64,000 bases of DNA from an uncultured Marinomonas sp. (GTDB lineage: Bacteria; Pseudomonadota; Gammaproteobacteria; Pseudomonadales; Marinomonadaceae). Both the position numbers and the translations under genes were made by a program. Positions 50,174 through 58,459 of the stretch are shown here, piece after piece. Position 1 is the first letter of the stretch; each line of letters opens with the position of its first letter. Below the pieces are notes generated by a model. That model was not told the origin of the DNA and ran no database searches. It saw only the letters and a program-made list of their open reading frames with translations. The stretch lies in assembly GCA_947493575.1 (NCBI GenBank), contig CANLRQ010000003.1:156099-220098 (forward strand). Reading direction: 5' to 3'.

Positions 50174-51496
50174 TCACTTTTTTATAGGCCGAGACGTTTT
50201 AGATTTAAACTCAAAACTCAATCCCTTTGCGGTTCTATTCGGAAACCCTTTCCAATAGGAGTGTTCTTTAGTTGGTTTTTGGTCCTTATCAAGATTAAAT
50301 ACAGCATCAACCGAGTGAGGAACTAAATCAAGATAAGATTTTTTTTCGCTTTCTTGTTTCAAATAGGTCGCCATAAAAGCCGTTGTAAAATGCTGTGCTA
50401 TATTATTCATTCTAACAGAGTCCCAGACAGCGTCAGCATAATGCTCAAATGGAGCAAAGCCTAATGAATCACTGTACTTCCATGATTCTTTTGGGGCAGG
50501 CATAGTAGCACCGGCATTATGGTTCGCATATTGATATGTTAATAAATAGCGATCTGTATTGATGCTTTCTTCAAAAAGAGACCTAACTCCATTTTCATAA
50601 CCAGAAACATCATCATCAGACCCTGCAACATACATTATAGGCACTTGTATTCCAGAAAGCCCTTTGACATCCCAAAAATCGTGATTTTTCCCCCATGGAG
50701 CAAAAGCGATCACTGCTTTTAACCTTGGATCCAATAGAGATTGATGAGATTGACTCCCAACTTTATGAATTGACAAAGCACTATTTGGAGCCCCCCAAGC
50801 GTAATCTATGCTTTTCTGCGTCACCCCTGCTCCTGCAGAAATAACAGCACCATATCCTCCCATAGAGTAACCAATGAGCCCCGTATGATTTACATCAACA
50901 AGACCTTCTAAAAAATGATTTGGCTCTTTCGAAAAAGTATCCATTTCATTTAATACAAACATTTGATCCAAGGGTCGATTAACAAGAGTACTACCAAAAG
51001 CAGATTGATCATTGTAAGTGCTATCAGTATGATCAATTGAGGCAACTACATAGCCCTTAGATGCTAAATTTTCTCCCAAATGACTTAATAAAAAGCGGTT
51101 TCCAGGATAACCATGTGACAAGATGATAAAAGGGTAAGGGGCATCTGTTTTTAATGGGGGCAAATCACGTTGCGCCTTTCCAGTCAAAGTAACTGAAGTC
51201 TTTCCATCTCGTAAGTATACATCTTCATATACACCTCTTTTTATTGACTTACTCACTGCTGGATACCACACTTCCAATCTAAGCGGACGGTCATAGCGAG
51301 GTGCTGACGTACCATCTTTAATAGATAGAACATCCAATTGATCAAAATTCACCATATCTATAGTTCTTACACCAATTGAAAAAGACCCAAAATTGGCTAA
51401 CTCGGGAGCATCGGGACGCACTTGATCTATAGGATTAGCAATACTTGACGAACTTATAACGACACCGATTAAAACAGAACTCAATTTTGAAAACAT
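50174..51496 (-). CDS. Exported alpha/beta hydrolase, PAF-acetylhydrolase/dienelactone-hydrolase-like
   Basis: 440 aa from the ATG at 51496, which follows AAGGAAG and opens a signal peptide (cleavage after SSIANP region). A start at 51550 would prepend 18 residues and hide the signal. The serine nucleophile elbow is GYSMGGYG (about residue 205), the oxyanion segment is ILSHGYPGNRF, the acid region is YVAGSDDDVSG, and a His lies in YANHNAGA. The pattern fits secreted lipase-like or PAF-AH-type hydrolases. Natural substrate unknown. Divergent from the GST gene. Confidence 0.82.
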   Translation of the reverse strand: MFSKLSSVLIGVVISSSSIANPIDQVRPDAPELANFGSFSIGVRTIDMVNFDQLDVLSIKDGTSAPRYDRPLRLEVWYPAVSKSIKRGVYEDVYLRDGKTSVTLTGKAQRDLPPLKTDAPYPFIILSHGYPGNRFLLSHLGENLASKGYVVASIDHTDSTYNDQSAFGSTLVNRPLDQMFVLNEMDTFSKEPNHFLEGLVDVNHTGLIGYSMGGYGAVISAGAGVTQKSIDYAWGAPNSALSIHKVGSQSHQSLLDPRLKAVIAFAPWGKNHDFWDVKGLSGIQVPIMYVAGSDDDVSGYENGVRSLFEESINTDRYLLTYQYANHNAGATMPAPKESWKYSDSLGFAPFEHYADAVWDSVRMNNIAQHFTTAFMATYLKQESEKKSYLDLVPHSVDAVFNLDKDQKPTKEHSYWKGFPNRTAKGLSFEFKSKTSRPIKK

Positions 51497-51574
51497 AAAT
51501 ACTTCCTTTTTATGCGACAAGTTATTATTCTCCTGCCATAATAACCACATACATAATATGACAAGGACCTTATA

Positions 51575-52183
51575 ATGATTACATTACACCATTTAAACCG
51601 CTCTCGCTCTAAGAGAATCGTATGGTTACTTGAAGAACTCAATATACCATACAATTTAGTTCTTCACGAAAGAGACAGCCAAACAAATTTAGCACCTCGA
51701 AGCCTACAAGATATTCACCCTCTAGGGAAGGCGCCAGTAATAGTTGAAGGAGACACTATACTATGTGAATCCAGCACCATCATAGAATACATTTTAGATA
51801 AAGGCGTCTCTGAAAGGCTCAGACCTAAGAAAAATACAGCGCCCTATTACCAATATTTAGAATGGTCTCATTTTGCAGAAGGGTCATTAAGCTTACCTTT
51901 AATAAGTAAGCTTTTTATGGGAATGGAACAACGAGACGGCCAACAGCCACTAGATGCTTATATCAAAAAAGAGCTTACTGTAGACTTTACATATATTGAA
52001 GACACATTAGGAAAGCAAAAGTATTTTGCAGGAGAAACTTTTACCGCAGCAGACATTATGATGACCATTTCTCTTGAGATTGCAGGACATATTGGACTTC
52101 TACAAAACACCCCAAATATTTCAACTTACTTGAAAAAAATACAGCAAAGAGCAGCCTATATTAAAGCCATGGAGTTTGATTAA
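51575..52183 (+). CDS. Glutathione S-transferase family protein
   Basis: 202 aa. The N-terminal thioredoxin-like domain (about 1-80) has LHHLNRSRSKRIVWLLEELN and the GSH-contact CESSTIIEYIL. A helical C-terminal domain includes GETFTAADIMMTISLE. Resembles the bacterial GST group used in detoxification or stress; no catalytic Cys/Tyr can be assigned with confidence. The stop codon TAA belongs to TTAA, immediately followed by repeat A5. Confidence 0.9.
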   Translation: MITLHHLNRSRSKRIVWLLEELNIPYNLVLHERDSQTNLAPRSLQDIHPLGKAPVIVEGDTILCESSTIIEYILDKGVSERLRPKKNTAPYYQYLEWSHFAEGSLSLPLISKLFMGMEQRDGQQPLDAYIKKELTVDFTYIEDTLGKQKYFAGETFTAADIMMTISLEIAGHIGLLQNTPNISTYLKKIQQRAAYIKAMEFD

Positions 52184-52200
52184 GGAAGGTGCGAATACAC
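52184..52200. repeat. Family A remnant, copy A5: one terminus at the GST stop codon
   Basis: GGAAGGTGCGAATA follows TTAA (52180-52183) directly. No matching right end is seen nearby. Confidence 0.6.
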
Positions 52201-52229
52201 ACCTACAAGTCCAATTTAAAATTAGAAAT

Positions 52230-52673
52230 TTATTTTTTTGAAGACTCTTTCTTCAATAATAAATCTGCTTTAGACCTGAGCTGAGATTTATTTCTAATGG
52301 CATCAAAGGGGTCTCCTGTTTCTGGCGATGACTCATCGTTTTGATCTTTTTTTGGCGAAACAGACCCTACAGCCTCTTTATTTTTATGATTAAAAAACGA
52401 TTTAGCAGGCTTCTTTTGTAGCGTACTTTTACCAAAAGAGAGGTTAACCACAACAAAACCAACACAAAGTAGAGTAAAAACTGCCCACTTTACAATAAAA
52501 GATAATGCTAGATACGATGTGTCTGAATTCAATTGACTGTATGCAACAAAATCTTGCTGAACTTGCTCAACAATCCATAAAAGCAGAATAAGTATAAGAG
52601 TAGATACAATAAGTTGTTTGTATTTCTTCCATACAAACGTGATAAAGGTTAAGCGGAACAGTTGATTCATCAT
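52230..52673 (-). CDS. Small membrane protein, unknown
   Basis: 147 aa with two transmembrane segments (about 20-40 and 58-80) and a highly polar, Lys/Ser-rich cytoplasmic C-terminal half. No family recognised. The gene starts 3 bp after the stop of the upstream minus-strand gene (52677-52910), so the two form a probable operon. The pair is flanked by repeat A5 on one side and repeats B3 and A6 on the other. Confidence 0.65.
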   Translation of the reverse strand: MMNQLFRLTFITFVWKKYKQLIVSTLILILLLWIVEQVQQDFVAYSQLNSDTSYLALSFIVKWAVFTLLCVGFVVVNLSFGKSTLQKKPAKSFFNHKNKEAVGSVSPKKDQNDESSPETGDPFDAIRNKSQLRSKADLLLKKESSKK

Positions 52674-52676
52674 AGA

Positions 52677-52910
52677 TCATCCAAATAAGCTAATACCTAA
52701 TAAAGCCAGCACAGCTAATAATCCTTTTTCCTTAATTTCAGATTTGATTTTTTGTTCTTCTTCTTGCACCACTACTTCTAAATCATCCAAGCTCATTTCT
52801 TCAGCCTTACGGCCTGCTAGTACAATGCGTGTTTTTGCTCGTGAAATGGCTTTTTCACGAAGTATTTTTCGATATTTATCCGTTACAGAAGTAAGCATTT
52901 TCTCACTCAT
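52677..52910 (-). CDS. Small coiled-coil protein with C-terminal hydrophobic segment, unknown
   Basis: 77 aa, charged and helical for about 60 residues (EVVVQEEEQKIKSEIKEKG), then a short hydrophobic tail (LLAVLALLGISLFG), resembling a tail-anchored protein. No family recognised. First gene of a likely two-gene unit with the membrane protein at 52230-52673. A family B repeat starts 10 bp upstream of its ATG, so its promoter must lie in or beyond the repeat. Confidence 0.6.
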   Translation of the reverse strand: MSEKMLTSVTDKYRKILREKAISRAKTRIVLAGRKAEEMSLDDLEVVVQEEEQKIKSEIKEKGLLAVLALLGISLFG

Positions 52911-52919
52911 CAGTTAGTC

Positions 52920-53002
52920 GAGGCCTTTGCACGAAATCATGAGCGATGATAAGTCTGTTTTTAACAAAGTATTAACAAGCGTAATAGTCGTACAAAGGTC
53001 TC
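52920..53002. repeat. Family B repeat, copy B3, 83 bp
   Basis: GAGGCCTTTGCACGA at one end and TCGTACAAAGGTCTC at the other form near-perfect inverted termini. The interior is almost the same as B4. AGTC lies on the left flank and AAGTC on the right. Confidence 0.9.
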
Positions 53003-53097
53003 AAGTCATATATAAGAACGCTTAAGATAACATACACATTCTTATTTGTTAGTAAGCTAACGTAAGAAATAGGTAAAACTCCATCGGATTCACTTAG

Positions 53098-53339
53098 GGA
53101 AAGTGCGAATAAGTTCTCTTGTCTCAGTATGTGGATAAAAGCCTGCTATTCGAGATGCTCATTTTAGACCATGACCTGCGGGTCTTTCAGTGCCTTTCAA
53201 AGAAAGCGTCACTTTTCAGTTGTTGTTGACAACATTGCGTTACGACTCTTTAAAAGGTTATTAACATTCCTGCAGAATCGTGCCTTATTTGACGGTTTCT
53301 CTGAAAGACTGAGGCTTAGTAAACTTATTTACACCTTTC
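53098..53339. repeat. Family A composite repeat, copy A6, about 242 bp
   Basis: Left end GGAAAGTGCGAATAAG after TTAG. The next ~55 bp are the reverse complement of the A4/A8 core. The last 70 bp match A1 at about 87 percent and end CTTATTTACACCTTTC at CTAG. It fills most of the 511-bp gap 52911-53421. The ~100 bp in the middle are unassigned, and no real gene is seen in them. Confidence 0.7.
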
Positions 53340-53421
53340 CTAGGTATATTCACAGACACAGATTCTCGCTAATATAAAGACTACTGGAACTACCTAGATG
53401 AAAATAAGGTTATATTAGAGA

Positions 53422-54480
53422 ATGCAATCAAATCAAATTGACCAGCTCATTCATTCTCAAAAGTGGTCAGAGCTATCTGACTACCTTCAAGGATGCAGCT
53501 TTGCCGATGACAATGCCCCAATGTTTTATGCAAGAGGAATGTTATCTGCTTACGACTCAAGTAAAAATAAAGATTTACAGCAAGCCATTCGTTATCTAAA
53601 AAAAGCATGCGAGTTAGACACTAAAAACCCTAAGTATAAATACATTTTATCCGCTTTTTTATTAGACTCTGGTCAAAATAATGACGCACATAAACTTGCT
53701 CTTGATGCTTACACAGTCGCTCCATCTGACCCCATGGCATCCATTACTTTAGGCAAATCATTTTTAGCAAACAAGAAAGAACTTGATGCTTATAAAAGCT
53801 ACCAAAATGCGCTATTAAATATTCCTGATAGCAATAAAATATTTAAAGAACATATTAAGCATACAATGCTAAAGCTCCCCATTTTTTGGAACACGCCGTT
53901 AAATGGAAGAAGGGTCTCTCTAACACGAGTAACTGAACAGCATTTTAATTTTGTATTCTCATTACGAAAAAATGAAGCTTTCAGAAATCAATACAACTTT
54001 TTCCATAAAACATCCGAACAAGCAGTCAAAGAAAGCATTCAAACCTCACAAAAGCCACCATTAGAAAGCAATAAAATCGAATGGATTATAGAGCGAGAAG
54101 GCACTCCTATTGGAATTGCCTCTCTAGTTGATATGAACCTCAGAAATTCAAGAGCTGAGTTACTTATTGGCTTACCAGATGTTTCCGATGGATGGGTTTC
54201 TCTTGAAGCAACTTTGCTTATTTTAGAGTTTGCTTTTAAAACATTAGGTCTCGCTAAGGTATACAGCTATGTTTACTCTGACAATACACAAAGCCAAAAA
54301 AACACCTTACATTTAGGGTTTACTCAAGAAGGAGTTTTACGCTCTCATGTTATAAGGCCAGATACTTCTGAAACTTTAGATCTCATCATTAATGGTTATT
54401 TAGCAAACGAGTTCTTTCAAAACCCAAGAATATTAAAACTGTTTACCCGTGTTCTGGGTAGATCATTAGACAGTAAATGA
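53422..54480 (+). CDS. TPR-like domain fused to GNAT N-acetyltransferase
   Basis: 352 aa. The N-terminal half has tetratricopeptide-like helical pairs (about 10-150; DLQQAIRYLKKACELDTKNPKY, ANKKELDAYKSYQNAL). The C-terminal half is a RimJ/RimL-type GNAT domain (about 160-335; RRVSLTRVTEQHF, IIEREGTPIGIASLVD, LRNSRAELLIGL, LGLAKVYSYVYSDN, LHLGFTQEGVLR). TPRs usually hold a partner protein, so a protein acetyltransferase is inferred. The PhoD-like phosphatase gene follows 15 bp later. Confidence 0.85.
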   Translation: MQSNQIDQLIHSQKWSELSDYLQGCSFADDNAPMFYARGMLSAYDSSKNKDLQQAIRYLKKACELDTKNPKYKYILSAFLLDSGQNNDAHKLALDAYTVAPSDPMASITLGKSFLANKKELDAYKSYQNALLNIPDSNKIFKEHIKHTMLKLPIFWNTPLNGRRVSLTRVTEQHFNFVFSLRKNEAFRNQYNFFHKTSEQAVKESIQTSQKPPLESNKIEWIIEREGTPIGIASLVDMNLRNSRAELLIGLPDVSDGWVSLEATLLILEFAFKTLGLAKVYSYVYSDNTQSQKNTLHLGFTQEGVLRSHVIRPDTSETLDLIINGYLANEFFQNPRILKLFTRVLGRSLDSK

Positions 54481-54495
54481 CTTTAGAGTAGCCCA

Positions 54496-56445
54496 ATGTC
54501 AATCGCAGAGACTCATACTACCAAAAACCTTCCTCCTGTTCTTGCAGGGCCAATTTTACGTAAGACGCATCCTAAAGAAATTACATTATGGATTGCAACG
54601 TCTTCTGCCTTTGATATTTTATTTACTTTGAAATACGGTGAGACCGAACTCTCTGAAGAATGTGATGCTTTCAACATATCACATCAATGCATCCCCACAG
54701 GCAAACATCTATATATCCACTTAATACATATTACTCTTGATAATCCCATTCCCTATAATATATGGGTTGAATATCACCTTGAGTTAAAAGACTCAGTTTC
54801 AGAAAAAATTTACAACATGGCAGATTGGGCATCTGACTTATTCCATCAAAACCATCATTCATTAGGCTTTGTTTTACATAAAAACGTATCAAAGCTACTC
54901 CATGGTTCCTGTCGAAAGCCGCACTTTAATAGTAAACACAACCTCGATGGGTTAAAAAACGTCGATGAATTACTTGCTATACAACCAATAAAAGAGTGGC
55001 CTTCCTTACTCATACTTTCCGGAGATCAAGTTTATACAGACGATGTTGCAGGCCCCATGTTGTATGCAATACATCAAGTCATTGCTCTTTTAGGTTTACC
55101 AAATGAGTCTTTAGAAGGTGCAGAACTTAGTGACTCAGAAACGCTGCATACGAGTCATGCGTATTATTATCATCGTCATAATTTATTACCTAGCAATAAA
55201 GAAACACAGAAACTACATCAACAGTTTTTTGGCGGTGTTCAAAAACCAGTATTTACAACGGATACGGCACATAACCACTTAATAACCTTAAGTGAAATGA
55301 TTGCCATGTATCTTCTAGTTTGGTCTCCTATTTGCTGGAAGTTTGTTCAGTTATCTTGCCCTGAACAAATTGTTTCTGAAACAGCCAGAGAAAAATATGA
55401 GGATGAAAAGCAACGTATCATTAGCTTTCAACAGAACCTCCCATCAGTACAAAGGGCACTTGCTCATTTACCCACAGCAATGATGTTTGATGACCATGAT
55501 GTTACCGATGATTGGAATTTGAATGCCGCATGGGAAAAGTCCGCTTATGATCACCCCTTTTCACGCCGCATTATCGGTAATGCCCTTTTGGCGTATTTGC
55601 TATTTCAAGGGTGGGGAAACAATCCAAGCAGCTTTTCGCCTAAGCTTATGAGCTCCATTTCCAGTTTATATATCGACAACCAGTCAGAAAAAACCGATAA
55701 AATAATCAGTAAACTATTGAGTTTTGATTATTGGCATTATGAATGGCCCACTAGCCCACCTTTAGTTGTGTTAAATACCCGCACGCGTAGATGGCGTTCT
55801 CAAAGTAATCCAAGTAAGCCATCTGGTTTAATGGATTGGGAAGCTCTCACTGAATTACAACAAACGCTGCTAAATAAAAAAGCCGTTATTCTGGTTTCTC
55901 CAGCGCCAATTTTTGGCGTAAAACTTATAGAAAACATTCAACGTTTATTTACTTGGTGTGGCTACCCTTTGATGGTTGATGCGGAAAATTGGATGTCACA
56001 TCACGGCTCAGCTCATGCCTTATTAAATTTATTCCGCCATCCAAAAACACCACATAATTTTATTATTTTATCTGGCGACGTTCATTATTCGTTTGTCTAT
56101 GACATTAAATTAAAAGGTCGTAAGAACAGCCCTAACATTTGGCAAATAACCAGTAGTGGCATGAGAAACGAGTTTCCTGACTCTCTGTTGAATTGGTTTG
56201 ATCGGCTAAACCGTTGGCTATATACCTCTTGGTCCCCTTTAAACTGGTTCACAAAGCGACGAGGTATGTGGATATCGCCAAGAAAGCCAAGTAATGCGTC
56301 AAAAGGGGAAAGGTTAATGAATCAATCAGGAATAGGTCTAGTCGTACTTGATGATACAGGACAGCCAACACACATTAGCCAGTTAAGTGATGTGAATAAT
56401 CCTATCTACTTTCACAAAAACTCAGACGAAAAACAGTTTGAGTAA
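54496..56445 (+). CDS. PhoD-like metallophosphatase
   Basis: 649 aa without a signal peptide, so probably cytoplasmic, unlike secreted PhoD. An N-terminal beta-sandwich (about 15-120) is followed by a calcineurin-like domain. Metal motifs are SGDQVYTDD (about 175-183), FDDHDVTDDW (about 331-340) and SGDVHYSF (about 528). The family hydrolyses phosphodiesters and phosphomonoesters; the substrate here is unknown. Downstream of the TPR-GNAT gene in a likely two-gene operon. A degenerate family A repeat follows. Confidence 0.87.
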   Translation: MSIAETHTTKNLPPVLAGPILRKTHPKEITLWIATSSAFDILFTLKYGETELSEECDAFNISHQCIPTGKHLYIHLIHITLDNPIPYNIWVEYHLELKDSVSEKIYNMADWASDLFHQNHHSLGFVLHKNVSKLLHGSCRKPHFNSKHNLDGLKNVDELLAIQPIKEWPSLLILSGDQVYTDDVAGPMLYAIHQVIALLGLPNESLEGAELSDSETLHTSHAYYYHRHNLLPSNKETQKLHQQFFGGVQKPVFTTDTAHNHLITLSEMIAMYLLVWSPICWKFVQLSCPEQIVSETAREKYEDEKQRIISFQQNLPSVQRALAHLPTAMMFDDHDVTDDWNLNAAWEKSAYDHPFSRRIIGNALLAYLLFQGWGNNPSSFSPKLMSSISSLYIDNQSEKTDKIISKLLSFDYWHYEWPTSPPLVVLNTRTRRWRSQSNPSKPSGLMDWEALTELQQTLLNKKAVILVSPAPIFGVKLIENIQRLFTWCGYPLMVDAENWMSHHGSAHALLNLFRHPKTPHNFIILSGDVHYSFVYDIKLKGRKNSPNIWQITSSGMRNEFPDSLLNWFDRLNRWLYTSWSPLNWFTKRRGMWISPRKPSNASKGERLMNQSGIGLVVLDDTGQPTHISQLSDVNNPIYFHKNSDEKQFE

Positions 56446-56474
56446 CAGCGCTTTCGTGACTAAAGCACTCTCTA

Positions 56475-56590
56475 AAGCGGGAGCGAATTAGTCCTTTTGC
56501 CTCAGAATATGCATAAAAGGCTGCTATTCGAGGCGAGTATCGAATGTGAATAGCTGGCCTATTTTTGAGATGCTCAACAAAGAAAACACT
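56475..56590. repeat. Degenerate family A repeat, copy A7
   Basis: Reverse complement of the A4/A8 core (GCCTCAGAATATGCATAAAA, GCTGCTATTCGAG), then the GAGATGCTCAACAAAGAA block shared with A2. Termini are eroded and borders approximate. Confidence 0.6.
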
Positions 56591-56712
56591 ATGCACTGCT
56601 AAGGCGGTGTTGATGGCGAAACTCTCTTGGGGTCACACCTTTTAACTCTTGAAAGCGGTGATTGAAGTTTGCAATATTATTAAACCCAACTTGAAAGCGG
56701 TTGATGTAGGAT
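56589..56712 (-). pseudogene. C-terminal remnant of an AraC family regulator
   Basis: Minus-strand frame ending with TAG at 56589-56591 reads FQVGFNNIANFNHRFQELKG then VTPREFRHQH. This is the second helix-turn-helix of AraC-type regulators. About 40 codons remain. It is joined upstream to the IS66-type tnpA fragment in another frame, so the rest of the gene is missing. Confidence 0.75.
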
Positions 56713-56902
56713 GAGTGGACGACGCAACCTGCAAACGAGCAAAGCCAGTCGGCTCATTTGCCAAATGTCGGCGTTGATTCCATTTTACATTGAAGTATTT
56801 GGGGTTAATGCTGTGTTGTTGACAGAACTCAGTTTGGGTTAACTCAGATAGCTCAAAGGCGTCAAATAGTTCGGACCAGTTGTATTTACGATAGGTCGCC
56901 AT
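56642..56902 (-). pseudogene. tnpA: IS66 family tnpA fragment
   Basis: 86-aa open frame. The first ~55 residues (MATYRKYNWSELFDAFELSE, TQTEFCQQHSINPKYFN) are typical of the IS66 accessory protein TnpA. After about RLQVASS the frame runs into the AraC-remnant DNA and the residues are meaningless. AAGGAG precedes the ATG. TnpB and TnpC are absent. Confidence 0.85.
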
Positions 56903-56984
56903 GGTTTGCTCCTTGGATAATAAGAAACGAGAAGACTATCGGCTGAAGTCAGCCATAGATAGATAGGGTTGGATGGGCGCTTAC
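56700..56984 (-). mobile_element. Left-end remnant of an IS66 family insertion sequence
   Basis: On the minus strand it starts GTAAGCGCCCATCC (outer end at 56984), the typical IS66 terminus, then the leader and the tnpA fragment. It breaks off near 56700. No right terminus was found. The ~190 bp between 56985 and 57173 hold only a possible hairpin. Confidence 0.75.
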
Positions 56985-57127
56985 GAAATAAGCGAGGGAT
57001 GCTGTTAAGAAAAGATGCCTATTGAATTAGGGGACCGACAAAAGACATTCATCTGAAAAGATAAGGATAGGAATAAATTGCTAGCGGTTTAAAAAAGACA
57101 AGTTTGAATTCAAAAAGAGAAAATAGG

Positions 57128-57160
57128 AGCCACAACACTCTAAGAGTAGAGGCTGTGGCG
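57128..57160 (-). terminator. Possible terminator of the hpaD remnant
   Basis: GCCACA / TGTGGC arms with a partly paired interior, followed on the minus strand by a T-rich stretch. Confidence 0.35.
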
Positions 57161-57173
57161 CAGAATGGAAAAA

Positions 57174-57680
57174 CTAGATACGGCTATCACCATAAACAAA
57201 AGATTCCGTTTCAAGGGATGCTTTAGGTTTAGGAACAGCTCGACCTGTTTGAGGAGAAACAGGGAAGATAGCATTAATTTGCCCAGTACCAGAGCTACCA
57301 AAATAAGGCGTAATCACCTCTACTTTTTGATCGTATTCGGACCAACCCAGTGCACCAAGAAGCATTGCAGTATCATGCATAAACCCTTCCCCATGGCCTT
57401 TCGCAGCATATTCAGGCAACATGTCACAAAAGGTTTGCCATTCAGCATTTTCCCACATGGATACCACACGATTATCTAGTGTCTCTAAAAATGGACTCCA
57501 AACCTTAGTAGCGTATTCTGGGGCCGTGCCATTTTGAGCAAAGCGGTGAGACAACGAGCCACTCGCTAAAATTGCCACAGTACCATCATAATATTTCTCA
57601 ATTGCTTCGCGGATAGCCCAGCCTAATCGAGCTGAGTCATCGAGATAATGCACTGTCAATAAAGCAGATATAGAAATAAA
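57174..57680 (-). pseudogene. hpaD: 3,4-dihydroxyphenylacetate 2,3-dioxygenase, N-terminally truncated
   Basis: HpaD is the Fe(II) extradiol dioxygenase that cleaves homoprotocatechuate in HPA breakdown. Homology begins at ISISALLTVH, about position 150 of the ~280-residue enzyme, and continues to the natural C-terminus (AILASGSLSHRFAQNG, LPEYAAKGHGEGFMHDTAML, PYFGSSGTGQINAIFPV). The N-terminal half, with first metal ligands, is gone. The only ATG (57695) lies beyond the junction, inside the opposite-strand hpaG2 start. It points away from hpaG2, whereas these genes usually run together, so a deletion or inversion is inferred. Confidence 0.85.
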
Positions 57681-57682
57681 AC

Positions 57683-58450
57683 ATGAAAAAAGCACGCATT
57701 CTCATTGATGATAACATTCTAAATGTAACGGTAAATCAAGATAATCAAGCCGTTACTAAAGAAGGTGACGTATTAACAGAAGACGGTTTTACTTGGTTAC
57801 CTCCATGTGAAGGTAAGGCCTTTGTGCTGGCAATTAACTACGCAGATCATGCAGCAGAATTGTCCTTTAACGCCCCTGAAGAGCCCTTAGTATTCTTAAA
57901 ATCTAGCAATACACTAATAGGTCATAACCAAAAAACGTATCAACCCGATAACATAGATTATATGCATTATGAATGTGAACTCGTGGTGGTGATTGGCAAA
58001 GAAGCGAAAAACATTTCACTAGAAGATGCGATGGACTATGTCGGTGGTTACACAGTAGGAAATGACTACGCAATTCGCGACTATTTAGAAAATTACTATC
58101 GTCCAAACCTTAGAGTAAAAAGCCGTGACACATGCACTCCAATTGGACCGTATATTATTGACGCTTCGGAAGTGCCTGATCCACATAACCTTATGATGCG
58201 CACATACATTAACGGCGAGCTTAAACAAGAAGGCTCAACAAAGGATCTGATTTTTAATGTGCCTTATTTGGTATCTTATTTAAGTAATATCATGACCCTT
58301 TCTCCCGGTGATATGATTTTTACTGGCACCCCCGAAGGTCTGGCTCATGTAAAACCAGGCGATGAGGTGATTGTTGAAGTTGAAGGCGTAGGTGTACTGA
58401 ACAATACCATTATTTCTGAAACAGAATACGTAGCTAGTTTAAACGAATAA
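57683..58450 (+). CDS. hpaG: HPA degradation isomerase/decarboxylase, HpaG2-like (FAH family)
   Basis: 255 aa, fumarylacetoacetate hydrolase fold. In the homoprotocatechuate pathway this enzyme decarboxylates OPET and isomerises HHDD. Signatures: FVLAINYADHAAELSF, EPLVFLKSSNTLIGH, YMHYECELVVVIGKEA with acidic metal ligands, YTVGNDYAIRDYLENYYRPN, and SPGDMIFTGTPEGLAHV. It looks complete, but its upstream region was replaced at the hpaD breakpoint about 7 bp before the ATG, so the native promoter and ribosome binding site (only weak GATAT here) are probably lost. hpaH follows 9 bp later. Confidence 0.88.
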   Translation: MKKARILIDDNILNVTVNQDNQAVTKEGDVLTEDGFTWLPPCEGKAFVLAINYADHAAELSFNAPEEPLVFLKSSNTLIGHNQKTYQPDNIDYMHYECELVVVIGKEAKNISLEDAMDYVGGYTVGNDYAIRDYLENYYRPNLRVKSRDTCTPIGPYIIDASEVPDPHNLMMRTYINGELKQEGSTKDLIFNVPYLVSYLSNIMTLSPGDMIFTGTPEGLAHVKPGDEVIVEVEGVGVLNNTIISETEYVASLNE

Positions 58451-58459
58451 GGAACTCTT

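Noticed and set aside
53171..53377. 68-aa open frame between the small membrane gene pair and the TPR-GNAT gene
   Set aside because: It lies across repeat A6, has no ribosome binding site and no resemblance to a protein family; noncoding repeat DNA is the better reading.
56402..56596. 64-aa minus-strand frame after the PhoD-like gene
   Set aside because: It is composed of degenerate repeat A7 and overlaps the end of the phosphatase gene; nothing supports translation.
56985..57173. Right end of the IS66 element or another gene
   Set aside because: No GTAAGCG-type inverted terminus, no open frame of interest; only a weak hairpin near the hpaD remnant.
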